A DNA stretch of 64,000 bases from Solirubrobacteraceae bacterium (GCA_023230855.1 JALNWQ010000007.1:159672-223671), one strand, 5' to 3'; positions 25,070 to 34,206 are shown, counted from the stretch's first letter. The notes: generated by a model from the letters alone, not told the origin. Translations and numbers: made by a program.

Positions 25070-26023
25070 TCAGCGCACGGCGGGCTCGCGCGACCCACCG
25101 GGGTCGCCGTCGTCGTCCTCGTCGTCGTCGTGCAGCCACTGGAGCCGCAGGTCGCCGCGGTCGACGGCGAGCATCTCCTCGTGCCCGTCGAGGACGGCGC
25201 GGACCCGCAGGTAGTCCGCGGCCTCGCGCACGTCGTGCATCCGGGCGATCGAGAACCGGGCCCGCTGGGCGCTCCACCCCAGCGCGGCGAGGGTGCCGGC
25301 GAGGCGCTGGTGCGGCTCACGGCCGAGGATCGTGCCGACGAAGTACTTGCGCGACACGGCCAGCAGCACCGGGTTGCCGTACACGCCGAGGCTCGGCAGG
25401 TCGCGCAGGACCTCGACCGACTCGCTGGGCACCTTGGCGAAGTCCGGTCCCGGATCGAGCACGATCGAGTCGGCGCGGATGCCGGCCTGCAGCGCCCGCT
25501 CCCGCAGCTGGTTGAGGACGTTGCGGACGTCGGCGACGACCCGGCCGCCGTAGTCGGGGAAGTTCTCGGTCTTCGGCGCCGCACGGGTGTGCATGAGCAC
25601 GATCCCGGCGGCGCGGGCGGCGACGACGTTCGCCAGGCGGGCGTGGTAGAGCCCGCTGACGTCGTTGATCATGTGCGCCCCGGCGTCGAGGACCGCCTCG
25701 GCGACCTCGGGCTTCCACGTGTCGACCGACACGAGCAGGCCGTGGCCGACCAGGCGCTCGACGACCGGGACGACCCGCCGGATCTCCTCCGTCGTGCCGG
25801 TGACCGGGGTGTGGGTGACCCCCGACTCGCCGCCGACGTCGATGATGTCGGCGCCCTCGTGGGCGAGGCGCAGGCCGAGCGCCACGCGCTCGTCGGTCGA
25901 CCGTGGCCGCTGCCGGTCGCTGAACGAGTCCGGGTTGCAGTTGACGATGCCCATGATCGCCGGGCGCCCGGCGTGCAGCGTCAGGGTCCGGTCGCGTAGC
26001 CGCAGGATGAGCGTGTCGCTCAA
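25070..26023 (-). CDS. folP: Dihydropteroate synthase
   Basis: FolP condenses 7,8-dihydropterin pyrophosphate with p-aminobenzoate. The 317-residue product has IMGIVNCNPDSFSDRQR (pterin/pABA site), GADIIDVGGESG, VSVDTWKPEVAEAVLDAGAHMINDVSG, VLMHTRA and LDPGPDFAKV, and GNPVLLAVSRKYFVG. The start chosen is TTG at 26023: it overlaps the stop of the upstream reductase gene (TTGA) and has a GGAGG ribosome site 7 nt upstream. The tail is a stretch of Asp residues. Together with the RibD-C reductase and the sigma-like gene it forms a likely three-gene operon. Confidence 0.93.
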   Translation of the reverse strand: MSDTLILRLRDRTLTLHAGRPAIMGIVNCNPDSFSDRQRPRSTDERVALGLRLAHEGADIIDVGGESGVTHTPVTGTTEEIRRVVPVVERLVGHGLLVSVDTWKPEVAEAVLDAGAHMINDVSGLYHARLANVVAARAAGIVLMHTRAAPKTENFPDYGGRVVADVRNVLNQLRERALQAGIRADSIVLDPGPDFAKVPSESVEVLRDLPSLGVYGNPVLLAVSRKYFVGTILGREPHQRLAGTLAALGWSAQRARFSIARMHDVREAADYLRVRAVLDGHEEMLAVDRGDLRLQWLHDDDEDDDGDPGGSREPAVR

Positions 26024-26781
26024 GGCGACCTCCGGTCGGTCAGGTGGTAGTGGAGGAACAGCGATCCGCCGCCGCGCCATGTCCCGCGCAGCCCCACGGC
26101 CCGGGGGCCGTCGGCGATGTCGCCGGCGAGGATCGTCAGCGGGTCGACGCCGCCCACGAGGAGCGGCGACACGGTGAGGAGGAGCTCGTCGAGGAGCCCG
26201 TCGGCGACGAGCGCGGCGAGGAGCGAGGGGCCGCCCTCGCAGGCCAGCGTCCCGACGCCGCGACGGTGCAGATCGGCGAGCGCCGCGGCCGGGGTGGCGG
26301 CCGGCAGCCACACGACCTCGACCCGGTCGCCCACGTCGAACGGCCGGTCGGCCTCGGTGTAGACCAGCGCGTCGACCACCGACTGGTGCAGCAGCGGCAG
26401 GTCGGGGTCGAGGGTGAGCCCGCGGGTGATGGTGGCCAGCGGCGGCTCGGCCGACCGGCCGGCCGCGACGCGCGCCTCGCGCTGGTGCGGATCGAGGACG
26501 GTGGAGTAGCGCTCGGCGTTGAGCGTGCCGGGGCCGACGAGCAACGCGTCGACGCGCTCCCGCATCCCGCGGAACACCGCGCGGTCCTCGGGGCTCCCGA
26601 GCCCGCCGGACCGCCCGTCGACGGTCGCGTGCCCGTCGACGCCGGCGACCATCATGCCGATCGTCCGGGGCCGCCCCGGGACCGCCGGCGCGGCGTCGGC
26701 GAGCACGGCGTCGAGCACCGCTCCCGCCCCGATCGACGCGCCGGGGGTCAGCGCCGCGAAGGCGACGTCGGGGTCGCTCAC
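26020..26781 (-). CDS. RibD C-terminal domain reductase (pyrimidine/dihydrofolate reductase-like)
   Basis: The 253-residue product is a single RibD_C/DHFR-like domain: GMMVAGVDGHATVDGRSGGLGSPEDRAVFRGMRERVDALLVG (a conserved N-terminal half of the family), RRGVGTLACEGGPSLLAALV and DELLLTVSPLLVGG. The family reduces pyrimidine or pterin-like substrates with NADPH. Its overlap with folP (TTGA) suggests a role in folate or pterin metabolism, or a riboflavin step; I cannot decide. GTG start at 26781 overlaps the upstream gene's stop (GTGA). Confidence 0.85.
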   Translation of the reverse strand: MSDPDVAFAALTPGASIGAGAVLDAVLADAAPAVPGRPRTIGMMVAGVDGHATVDGRSGGLGSPEDRAVFRGMRERVDALLVGPGTLNAERYSTVLDPHQREARVAAGRSAEPPLATITRGLTLDPDLPLLHQSVVDALVYTEADRPFDVGDRVEVVWLPAATPAAALADLHRRGVGTLACEGGPSLLAALVADGLLDELLLTVSPLLVGGVDPLTILAGDIADGPRAVGLRGTWRGGGSLFLHYHLTDRRSP

Positions 26782-28181
26782 AGGCGCCGGATGACGATCG
26801 TCGCGTACGGCGACGGGAGCGACCCGCTGTCGCGCGTGGTCGTGCTCCGCCGACGGGTGGTGGTGCCGTCGCCCTCGGTCTCGGTCTGCTCCGTGGTGTC
26901 GGACGCCGGGGCCTGGGGCTCGGTCGGCTCGTCGTCCTTCAGGAACGTCAGCGCGAGCAGCACGACGAGGGCGACGAGCAGCACGCCGACGACGGCGACC
27001 TGCCAGCGCGGCGGGCGGCCGCGCCCCCGACCGTCGTCGTCCCAGTCCTCGTCGTCGCCGTGGTGCTCGTCGTCGTCCCAGTCGTCGTCCCACTCCTCGC
27101 CGTCGTCCTCGAGGCCCAGGGCGGCGATGTCGCCGGCGGTCCACTCGACCGTGGCGTGTGGGTCGTCCGTGGCGCCGGCGTGTGGCGCGGCGGCGGGGTC
27201 GCGCGGCTCGGCCGGGGCGTAGGCGTGCTCGACCGGCGCGCCGGCCGCGGGGTCGCCCGGGGCGCCGTGCGGCTCCGCCGGAGCGACGTCCGCCGCCGCC
27301 GGCTCGCTCGGGTGCGCCGCGGCGGCGTACGGATCGGCGGCCGTCGCGCCGGGATCGCCGGCGCCGTGCTCCTCGGCCGCCGGCGCGTCGGACGCGGGCC
27401 CGGCATCATCCACCGGGGCCGCCGGGGCGACGCCTGCCGCGGCCCCGACCGCCGCGTCGCGCAGCCCGTCGGGCACGCTCGCCCGGGCCCACGCCCGGTA
27501 CGACAGGCCGGCCTCCTCGAGCGCGTCGACGACCGATCGCCGGTCGCCGTCGCCCTCGAGCCACTGCGCCAGGGTCAGGCGGGCCTCGGCGCCGCGGAGC
27601 TGCCCGTCCTGACGGAGCGCGGCGAGCGCGACGGCCTCGCGGTCCTCGTCGGACGCCAGCGCGTCCGCGGCGATCGTGCTGCCGCGCATCGCGTCGCGCA
27701 GCATGAGCCGCGCCTGGGCGAGCATCGCCGCCAGGACCGACGGGTCGGCGCGCAGCAGCGCGGCGAGGTCCTGGTGGTCCAGCCGGCTGAGGCCGCGCAG
27801 CGCGAGCACCTCGCGCTGGTCGACCGGAAGCTGCTCGTTGGCCCGCACGACCGACGCCTGCAGGCTCGCCATCGGCACGTTCGCCTCGTCGTGCGCGCGC
27901 AGCTGGGCGGCGTACTCCGGGTTGGCCTCGAGCTGCCCGAGGAGCTGCCGGGCGTGCCAGCTGCCCATGAGCAGGAGGTCCTGCTGGTCGGCGCCCTCGG
28001 GCGCGTCCGCGGGGATCCGCTCGGCGACGGCGGCGAACGCGGCGACGGTGGCGTGCCACGCGGCGCCCGGACTGCCGGTCACGCGCAGCGTCAGGTTGTA
28101 GACGGTCTCGCCGTCACGGTCGAACCGCGCCGCGGCGAGGCCCTCCCGGTCGGCGGGGTTGCTGTGTGCGTCGGTCGCCAT
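26778..28181 (-). CDS. Degenerate ECF-sigma-like protein with C-terminal membrane anchor
   Basis: The 467-residue product starts with a region resembling ECF sigma region 2 (AARFDRDGETVYNLTLRVTG, then AAWHATVAAFAAV), followed by a region 4-like helix-turn-helix stretch, NEQLPVDQREVLALRGLSRL and DLAALLRADPSVLAAMLAQAR. The typical acidic and aromatic core-binding residues are changed, so it may not bind core polymerase. Then comes a long Ala/Pro/Asp-rich linker, a highly acidic block (EEWDDDWDDDEHHGDDED) and one membrane helix (WQVAVVGVLLVALVVLLALTFL) with a short Thr/Arg tail. It may be a membrane-tethered regulator or a structural protein of sigma origin. Cotranscribed with RibD-C and folP. 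Confidence 0.65.
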   Translation of the reverse strand: MATDAHSNPADREGLAAARFDRDGETVYNLTLRVTGSPGAAWHATVAAFAAVAERIPADAPEGADQQDLLLMGSWHARQLLGQLEANPEYAAQLRAHDEANVPMASLQASVVRANEQLPVDQREVLALRGLSRLDHQDLAALLRADPSVLAAMLAQARLMLRDAMRGSTIAADALASDEDREAVALAALRQDGQLRGAEARLTLAQWLEGDGDRRSVVDALEEAGLSYRAWARASVPDGLRDAAVGAAAGVAPAAPVDDAGPASDAPAAEEHGAGDPGATAADPYAAAAHPSEPAAADVAPAEPHGAPGDPAAGAPVEHAYAPAEPRDPAAAPHAGATDDPHATVEWTAGDIAALGLEDDGEEWDDDWDDDEHHGDDEDWDDDGRGRGRPPRWQVAVVGVLLVALVVLLALTFLKDDEPTEPQAPASDTTEQTETEGDGTTTRRRSTTTRDSGSLPSPYATIVIRRL

Positions 28182-28197
28182 CCTGATCGACGAGATC

Positions 28198-29904
28198 CTA
28201 GGCGTTCGGTCGGTCGCCAGACGAGGATCCGCCTCCGGGCACCAGCCCCTCGAGCCGCGCCTCCTCCCGGAACGCGTCCACCGCGGCCGTCGTGGCGGCG
28301 TCGTCCCAGCCCCGCTCGGGCGCCATCGTCGCCGCCACCGCACGGACCGCGGCCGCGTCGTCGGCCAGCAGCGATCGGGCCGCGGTGAGGCCCAGGCGGG
28401 TGCGGCGCAGGAGCACGTCCCCGACCGTGCGGGCCTGCTCGTGCCGCACCGCGTGGACGACCTCGGCGTGGAGGTCCACCGGGCCGTCGTCGACGACGGT
28501 CGCGGCGAGCGCGCGGTCGGCCTCGGCGAGCGCCAGGACGTCGCGGGCGACGAGCCCGTAGCGGCCGGCGAGCTGGGTGCGGGTGCCCTCCGTCGTCCCC
28601 TTGACGTGCGGCAGGCGCATCGGGTCGATCGGCTGCCCGAGCGGCAGTCGGTCGGTGCGGCACGGCGCGACGCGGTCGTCGCGCTCGACGAGCCGGTCGA
28701 CGGTGCTCTTCGCCATCCGTCTCCAGGTGGTGAGCTTGCCACCGGTGATCGTGAGCATCCCCGACGACGTCTCGTAGAGCTCGGCGCGCCGCGAGATGTC
28801 GACCGAGCGCCGCGGATCGCCGGTGGAGATCAGCGGGCGGACGCCGGCGTACGCGCCGCTGACGTCGGACGGCGACAGCGACGTGCCGAAGAACCCGTTG
28901 ATCCCCTCGAGGATGTAGTCGACGTCCTCGTCGGGAGGCGGGACGTGGTCGAGGTCCTCGTGGTCGTAGGCGTTGTCGGTCGTGCCGACGAGCGTGCGGC
29001 CCATCCACGGCAGCGCGAACATGAACCGCCCGCCGCCGGACGGCACGATCGCCCCGGAGCGCAGCGGCAACCGGTCGGTGGGGATCGTGATGTGGGTGCC
29101 ACGCGACGGCTTGATGACCGGCACCTCGGCCTCGTCGTGGAGCTCGGCGGGGCGCAACCGGTCCGCCCAGACCCCGGTGGCGTTGACGACGTTCGTCGCG
29201 CGCAGGTCGAACTCCGCGCCGGACTCGCCGTCGCGCACGCGGACGCCGTGGGCCCACCCGTCGCGCTCCAGGAGGCTCAGGACCTCGACGCGGTTGGCCG
29301 CGACCGCGCCGAACCGCTCGGCCTCCTGCAGCACGGTGAGGACGAGGCGACTGTCGTCGGTCTGGCAGTCGTAGAAGAGCCAGCCGCCGGACGGCTCGCG
29401 GTCGGCGAGCGCCGGCAGGTGCTCGATGACCTCGTGCGGCTCGAGGGAGCGGTGGCGCTCGGGGCTCCACGCCTGCTCGTCCCCGCGGACCCCGCCGCGG
29501 CGACCGAACCGGGCCCCACGCGACAGGACGTCGTAGAGGTTGAGGCCGACGCCGGTGACCCGGTCGGGCCGCTGCCCGTCGACGGTGGCGACGACCAACG
29601 GCAGCGGCGTGACGAGGTGCGGGGCCAGCCGGGCGTTGGTCTGCCGCTCCAGGAGCGCCTCGCGGACGAGCCCGAGGTCGAAGTTCGACAGGTAGCGCAG
29701 GCCGCCGTGGACGAGCTTGGAGCTCCGGCTCGACGTCCCCGACGAGTAGTCCGCGCGCTCGACGAGGGCGACCGAGTAGCCGCGGGACGCGGCGTCGAGG
29801 GCCACGCCCGCTCCGGTGATCCCCCCGCCGACGACGACGACGTCGAAGTGGTCTTCCGCCAGGGCGGCCAGGGCCTCGTCGCGCTGCAGCACGCCGCGGA
29901 GCAT
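28198..29904 (-). CDS. glpD: FAD-dependent glycerol-3-phosphate dehydrogenase GlpD
   Basis: GlpD oxidises glycerol-3-phosphate to dihydroxyacetone phosphate at the membrane, feeding electrons to quinone. The 568-residue product has FDVVVVGGGITGAGVALDAA (FAD-binding), TSSRSSKLVHGGLRYL, FYDCQTDDSRLV, VVNATGVWADR, PSRGTHI, and GGKLTTWRRMAKSTVDRL, all family signatures. The ATG at 29904 places the glycine motif near residue 25. The promoter region is shared with the divergent PspC-domain gene (147 bp). The C-terminus extends into an accessory domain typical of the family. Confidence 0.95.
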   Translation of the reverse strand: MLRGVLQRDEALAALAEDHFDVVVVGGGITGAGVALDAASRGYSVALVERADYSSGTSSRSSKLVHGGLRYLSNFDLGLVREALLERQTNARLAPHLVTPLPLVVATVDGQRPDRVTGVGLNLYDVLSRGARFGRRGGVRGDEQAWSPERHRSLEPHEVIEHLPALADREPSGGWLFYDCQTDDSRLVLTVLQEAERFGAVAANRVEVLSLLERDGWAHGVRVRDGESGAEFDLRATNVVNATGVWADRLRPAELHDEAEVPVIKPSRGTHITIPTDRLPLRSGAIVPSGGGRFMFALPWMGRTLVGTTDNAYDHEDLDHVPPPDEDVDYILEGINGFFGTSLSPSDVSGAYAGVRPLISTGDPRRSVDISRRAELYETSSGMLTITGGKLTTWRRMAKSTVDRLVERDDRVAPCRTDRLPLGQPIDPMRLPHVKGTTEGTRTQLAGRYGLVARDVLALAEADRALAATVVDDGPVDLHAEVVHAVRHEQARTVGDVLLRRTRLGLTAARSLLADDAAAVRAVAATMAPERGWDDAATTAAVDAFREEARLEGLVPGGGSSSGDRPNA

Positions 29905-30051
29905 CGCAGTCGGAGGGCGCCCGTCGACTCCCGGGGCGCGGGCCCCGTCCGGGTCGGGGGACGGACCGGGGTCGGATCGGGGACATTCCCCGTAGCGGCG
30001 CCCGCCGCGACAGCGCACCCTGGTGAGGACCCCTCCGGCCCAGGACGCACC

Positions 30052-31104
30052 ATGACACCCGACCCGCCCACCGACCCGCAGCCGCTCGCCCCGCCGCGAC
30101 CGGACGTCACGCCCGACGGCCCCGGCCCGGACCCGGGCCTGTTCCGCTCCGACACCGACCGGATGATCTTCGGCGTGTGCGGCGGCATCGCCGAGCGGTA
30201 CCGCCTGGACCCGCCGGTCGTGCGGCTCCTGTTCCTCGGGTCGCTGGTGCTCGGCGGGGCCGGGCTCCTCTTCTACCTGGCCGCCGCGGTCCTCGTCCCG
30301 GCCCCGCCGACGGACGGCGGACCGGCGGGCCGCGCCGGCGCCGGGCAGACCGGCGCCACCAGCGCGGTCAACGGGGCGCTGCGGCTCGTCATCACCCTGT
30401 CGCTGTGGCTCGCGTTGCTCGTCGTGGCGGGAATCGTCGCGGTGGTGAGCCTCGGGGTCACCGCGATGCTCGGCCCGTGGCCGGTGGTCGTCGCGCTCGT
30501 CGGCGCCGCGGCGCTGCTCGTCGTCGGAGGGCTCGGCGGGAGGCTCAACCGGGCGCTCCTCGTCGTGATCCTCGCGCTGGCCGTCCCGGCGACCGTGGCC
30601 GTGGTGGCGGACCTCGACGTCGACCCCTCCGTCGGCGAGCGCACCGTCCGCCCGACGACCGTGGCCGCGGCGACGTCGGGGGCCCGCCTGGGCCTGGGCC
30701 ACATGACCCTCGACCTGCGCGACCTGCGGCCCCGGGACGGGGCGACGATCACCGTGCCCGCCGCGGTCGACGTCGGACGCCTCGACGTGCTGCTGCCCGA
30801 GGACCGGTGCGTGCACTGGAGCGTGCGGTCCGAGCAGCGACTCGGCGGCGAGACCACGGTGCTCGGTCGGCGGTCGTACACGACGTGGTTCGGGGGCCGG
30901 CGCAGCCACGACGTCGAGATCGACCCGGCCCCCGCCGACGACCGTCGCCCGCGGGTCGTGCTCGACCTGCGCGCCGACGCCGGGCTCGTCGCGATCGGCC
31001 ACGACCGGTCCGAGCTCGACGCCCACCGCGACGGCCGACCGTCGGACGACGACGCGTCGACGACGCTCTCCACCGCCGCCTGCGCCGGGGGGCGTCGCGG
31101 GTGA
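30052..31104 (+). CDS. PspC-domain / LiaF-like membrane protein
   Basis: The 350-residue product opens with a Pro-rich tail and then the PspC signature LFRSDTDRMIFGVCGGIAERYRLDPPVVRLLF, followed by about four to five hydrophobic helices and a C-terminal extracytoplasmic-looking beta domain (GHMTLDLRDLRPRDGATITVPAAVDVGRLDVLLPED) typical of LiaF-like envelope stress proteins. It probably restrains the adjoining kinase until stress. Its TGA overlaps the kinase GTG (GTGA), and its neighbours are a NarL-type kinase and regulator, the LiaFSR-like order. Start ATG 30052 is the first Met before the PspC block. Confidence 0.9.
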   Translation: MTPDPPTDPQPLAPPRPDVTPDGPGPDPGLFRSDTDRMIFGVCGGIAERYRLDPPVVRLLFLGSLVLGGAGLLFYLAAAVLVPAPPTDGGPAGRAGAGQTGATSAVNGALRLVITLSLWLALLVVAGIVAVVSLGVTAMLGPWPVVVALVGAAALLVVGGLGGRLNRALLVVILALAVPATVAVVADLDVDPSVGERTVRPTTVAAATSGARLGLGHMTLDLRDLRPRDGATITVPAAVDVGRLDVLLPEDRCVHWSVRSEQRLGGETTVLGRRSYTTWFGGRRSHDVEIDPAPADDRRPRVVLDLRADAGLVAIGHDRSELDAHRDGRPSDDDASTTLSTAACAGGRRG

Positions 31105-32348
31105 GCGCCCGGGTCGGCCGCCCCGGGACCCGACGCGGGCCCGCGTCGATCGTCGCGGCGCTGACCCTCGTCGTCGCCGGCGCGCTGCCGTGGGCCGACG
31201 CCTCCCCCGACGCCGGGCGGCCGGCGCTCGTCGTCGCGGCCGCGCTGCTCGTCGTCGCGGTGCTCGCGGTCCGGGTACGGCTGTGGGCGTCGGCGGCCCG
31301 CGCCCCACGGGGCGACGTCGCCCGCCGGCCGCCGGGCGCCTCCCCCACCGCCGACGGCCGGCGGGCCGCGTCGGGCGCGCTCATCGGGCTGGGCGGCGTG
31401 GCGCTCGCGCTCCTCGCCGTCCAGGCCGTCGTCGGGATCAGCTTCTGGGCGCTCGTCCTGCTCGCCGCCGGGGCGCTCGTGCTGTGGTCGCAGGTCGCCG
31501 ATCCCCGGGTCGACGAGCACGGCGACCCGACGGGCTGGCAGCGACTGGTCGGCCTGCGGCCCCGGTCCGGAGCCGGCGACCGGTCACAGGGGATCGATCT
31601 GCTGCTGCCGGCCAGCGGGGTGGCGCTCGTCGTCCTCGGCTCGATCGTCGGCCTGGCGTCGTTGGGCGCGCTCGACGCGTCGCGCACCGGCGTGCTGCAG
31701 ACGACCGTCGTGATCGTCGCGGTGCTCGTCGTCGCCGCCCCGTTCTGGCGACGGATGGTGCGGGCGACACAGCGGGAGCGGGCGGAGCGGATCCGTGGCG
31801 ACGAGCGGGCCGAGGTCGCCGCCCACCTGCACGACTCGGTGTTGCAGACGCTGGCCCTCATCCAACGCCAGAGCGACGACCCGCGCGAGGTCCAGCGGCT
31901 CGCGCGGCGGCAGGAGCGGGAGCTGCGGACGTGGCTGTCGGGTCGCAGCGAGCGTCCGGACGACGAGCTGATGGCCGCGCTACGCGCGACGGCCGCCGCG
32001 ATCGAGCTGGAGCACGGCGCCGATGTCGAGGTCGTCACCTCGGGCGAGCGGGCGCTCGACGATCGGACGGTCGCGCTGGTCGCCGCCGCCCGCGAGGCGA
32101 TGACGAACGCCGCCCGCCACGCGGCGGGGTCGCCGGTGTCGGTGTTCGCCGAGGCGGACGGCGACCGCATCGAGGTCTTCGTCCGCGACCGCGGGCCGGG
32201 GTTCGACCCGGCCGCGACGCCCCCGGACCGCCGCGGGGTGCGCGAGTCGATCGTCGGCCGGATGCGCCGCGCCGGCGGTCGCGCCACCATCCACTCCGTG
32301 CCCGGCGAGGGAACCGAGGTCGAGTTGCTCATGGAGGATCGCGCGTGA
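31101..32348 (+). CDS. LiaS/DesK-like sensor histidine kinase
   Basis: The 415-residue product has about five hydrophobic helices, then a HisKA_3 dimerisation box with phospho-acceptor histidine (AEVAAHLHDSVLQTLALIQRQ, His about 244), N box EAMTNAARHA and a G1-type DRGPGFDP in the HATPase domain, ending IHSVPGEGTEVELLM. It belongs to the NarL/DesK kinase type. Its GTG start overlaps the PspC gene and its end overlaps the response regulator gene by GTGA. The kinase should sense envelope state through the membrane-embedded part and the PspC partner. Confidence 0.92.
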   Translation: MSARVGRPGTRRGPASIVAALTLVVAGALPWADASPDAGRPALVVAAALLVVAVLAVRVRLWASAARAPRGDVARRPPGASPTADGRRAASGALIGLGGVALALLAVQAVVGISFWALVLLAAGALVLWSQVADPRVDEHGDPTGWQRLVGLRPRSGAGDRSQGIDLLLPASGVALVVLGSIVGLASLGALDASRTGVLQTTVVIVAVLVVAAPFWRRMVRATQRERAERIRGDERAEVAAHLHDSVLQTLALIQRQSDDPREVQRLARRQERELRTWLSGRSERPDDELMAALRATAAAIELEHGADVEVVTSGERALDDRTVALVAAAREAMTNAARHAAGSPVSVFAEADGDRIEVFVRDRGPGFDPAATPPDRRGVRESIVGRMRRAGGRATIHSVPGEGTEVELLMEDRA

Positions 32349-33010
32349 CCGTCCAGCCCACCGTCGTCATCGTCGACGACCACGCCCTCTTCCGCGCCGG
32401 CGTCCGCGCCGAGCTGGAGTCCCGCGACGGGGGCCCGACGGTCGTCGGCGAGGCCGGCGACGTCGACCGGGCCGTCCGGCTCATCGCCGAGGTCGATCCC
32501 GACGTCGTCCTGGTCGACGTCCACATGCCCGGCGGTGGCGGCGTGGAGGTCGTGCGCCGCGCGTTGGAGGCGCGGCCGGGACGACGGTTCCTCGCCCTGT
32601 CGGTGTCGGACGAGGCCGACGACGTCATCCGGCTCATCCGCGCCGGCGCCCGCGGGTACGTGACGAAGACGATCAGCGGCGACGAGCTCGCCGCCGCGAT
32701 CGTCCGCGTGCACGCCGGCGACGCGGTGTTCTCGCCGCGCCTGGCCGGGTTCGTCCTCGACGCGTTCGCCGGACGGCTCGACGCGACGGTCACCGCCCAG
32801 GTCGACCCCGAGCTCGACCAGCTCACCGACCGCGAGCGCGAGGTGCTGCGCCTCATCGCCCGTGGCTACATGTACAAGGAGATCGCGCTGCGGCTGTCGA
32901 TCAGCCCGAAGACCGTCGAGCACCACGTGTCCGCCGTCCTGCGCAAGCTCCAGCTCTCCAACCGCCACGAGCTGACGCGGTGGGCGACCGAGCGGCGGTT
33001 GGTGGACTGA
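32345..33010 (+). CDS. NarL/LiaR-family response regulator
   Basis: The 221-residue product has a receiver domain (VVIVDDHALFRAGV, phospho-acceptor Asp about 58 in VVLVDVHMPGG, and Lys in YVTKTISGDEL) and a LuxR-type HTH with LTDREREVLRLIARGYMYKEIALRLSISPKTVEHHVSAVLRKL. It is translationally coupled to the kinase by GTGA. Together with the PspC-like protein and kinase it completes a LiaFSR-style module. The target genes cannot be read from the window. Confidence 0.94.
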   Translation: MTVQPTVVIVDDHALFRAGVRAELESRDGGPTVVGEAGDVDRAVRLIAEVDPDVVLVDVHMPGGGGVEVVRRALEARPGRRFLALSVSDEADDVIRLIRAGARGYVTKTISGDELAAAIVRVHAGDAVFSPRLAGFVLDAFAGRLDATVTAQVDPELDQLTDREREVLRLIARGYMYKEIALRLSISPKTVEHHVSAVLRKLQLSNRHELTRWATERRLVD

Positions 33011-33051
33011 CGGGGGCGACGCTCCCCGTCGCCGCGCCCTACCGGCCCGTA

Positions 33052-33057
33052 GGATCC
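33052..33057 (+). promoter_or_regulatory. Putative leaderless -10 box of the SDR gene
   Basis: TAGGAT ends exactly 6 nt before the ATG at 33064. This places the transcription start at or next to the start codon, so the SDR gene is probably leaderless. The same spacing recurs before many genes in this window. Confidence 0.5.
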
Positions 33058-33063
33058 TCCCCC

Positions 33064-34152
33064 ATGGCCGACCGCACGATCCTCTTCACCGGCTTCCCCG
33101 GGTTCATCGGCGCCCGCCTGATCCCGCGCCTGCTCGACGCCGATCCGGACGCCACGATCGTCGCGCTCGTGGAGGAGCGGATGGTCGAGCGGGCCCGCGA
33201 GGCCGCGGCGGATCTCGGCGTCGGCGACCGGTTGGAGATCCGGCCGGGCGACATCACCGACCCGCGACTGGGGCTCGACGACGCCGTGTACGAGCGGCTG
33301 CTGGCCGACGTCGTCGCGGTGCACCACCTGGCGGCGATCTACGACCTGGCGGTGCCGCAGGCGATCGCCGAGCGGGTCAACGTCGCCGGCACCCGCCACA
33401 TCGTCGACTTCTGCCGGGCCGCCCCGCGACTGGAGCGCCACCACTACGTGTCGACCGCCTACGTCGGCGGCCTGCGCGGCGGCCGGGTCAAGGAGTCCGA
33501 CCTCGACGCCGGGCAGGAGTTCAAGAACCACTACGAGTCGACGAAGTACGCCGCCGAGGTCCTCGTCCGCGACGCGATGGTCGACGTGCCCACCACGATC
33601 TACCGTCCGGGGATCGTCGTCGGCGACTCGCGGACCGGCGAGACGCAGAAGTTCGACGGCCCCTACTACCTGCTGCGCGCGATCGCCGCCACGGCCCGCC
33701 GTCGGCTCCCGCTGGGGATCGTCCCCGGGCTGATGACCGCGCCGATGAACATCGTGCCGGTCGACTTCATCGTCGACGCGATCGTCACCGGCGCGTCGCA
33801 TCCCGAGTTCGCCGGCGAGACGCTGCACCTCGTCGACCCGTCCCCGATCCCCGCCGGCGAGCTGTACCGGATGCTGACCGAGGAGTACGGCGGCAGCCGG
33901 CTCCCCGTCACGCTGCCGCTGCGGGTGGTCGAGCCGCTGCTGAGGGTCCGGCCGATCTCGGCGTTCTTCGGCCGGATCCCGCTCGAGTCGCTGACGTACC
34001 TCAACCACCACGTCGTCTACGACACCCGCCGGGCGACCGAGCTGCTCGGCGCGCACGGGGTGCGCTGCCCCCCGGTCAGCGCGTACGTCGGACCGATGGT
34101 CCGGTTCTTCCGCGAGCACGAGAAGGACCCGGCGTTCGACCCGTCGCGGTGA
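33064..34152 (+). CDS. NAD(P)-dependent SDR-family oxidoreductase (extended, thioester reductase-like)
   Basis: The 362-residue product has an N-terminal Rossmann motif TGFPGFIGARLIPRLL, the mid-domain DVVAVHHLAAIYDLAVPQAIAERVNVAGTRHIVDFC and the catalytic YESTKYAAE (Tyr-x3-Lys), followed by TTIYRPGIVVGDSRTGE. This pattern matches extended SDRs of the NAD_binding_4/thioester reductase type that act on fatty acyl or lipid-linked substrates. The exact substrate is unknown. A TAGGAT box ends 6 nt upstream, so the transcript should be leaderless. It follows the LiaR-like gene on the same strand. Confidence 0.88.
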   Translation: MADRTILFTGFPGFIGARLIPRLLDADPDATIVALVEERMVERAREAAADLGVGDRLEIRPGDITDPRLGLDDAVYERLLADVVAVHHLAAIYDLAVPQAIAERVNVAGTRHIVDFCRAAPRLERHHYVSTAYVGGLRGGRVKESDLDAGQEFKNHYESTKYAAEVLVRDAMVDVPTTIYRPGIVVGDSRTGETQKFDGPYYLLRAIAATARRRLPLGIVPGLMTAPMNIVPVDFIVDAIVTGASHPEFAGETLHLVDPSPIPAGELYRMLTEEYGGSRLPVTLPLRVVEPLLRVRPISAFFGRIPLESLTYLNHHVVYDTRRATELLGAHGVRCPPVSAYVGPMVRFFREHEKDPAFDPSR

Positions 34153-34206
34153 GCGACCGTCGTCCACGGACCGGAACTCCGGCCCCTCTCGTGCGTTGAG
34201 GGAGAC

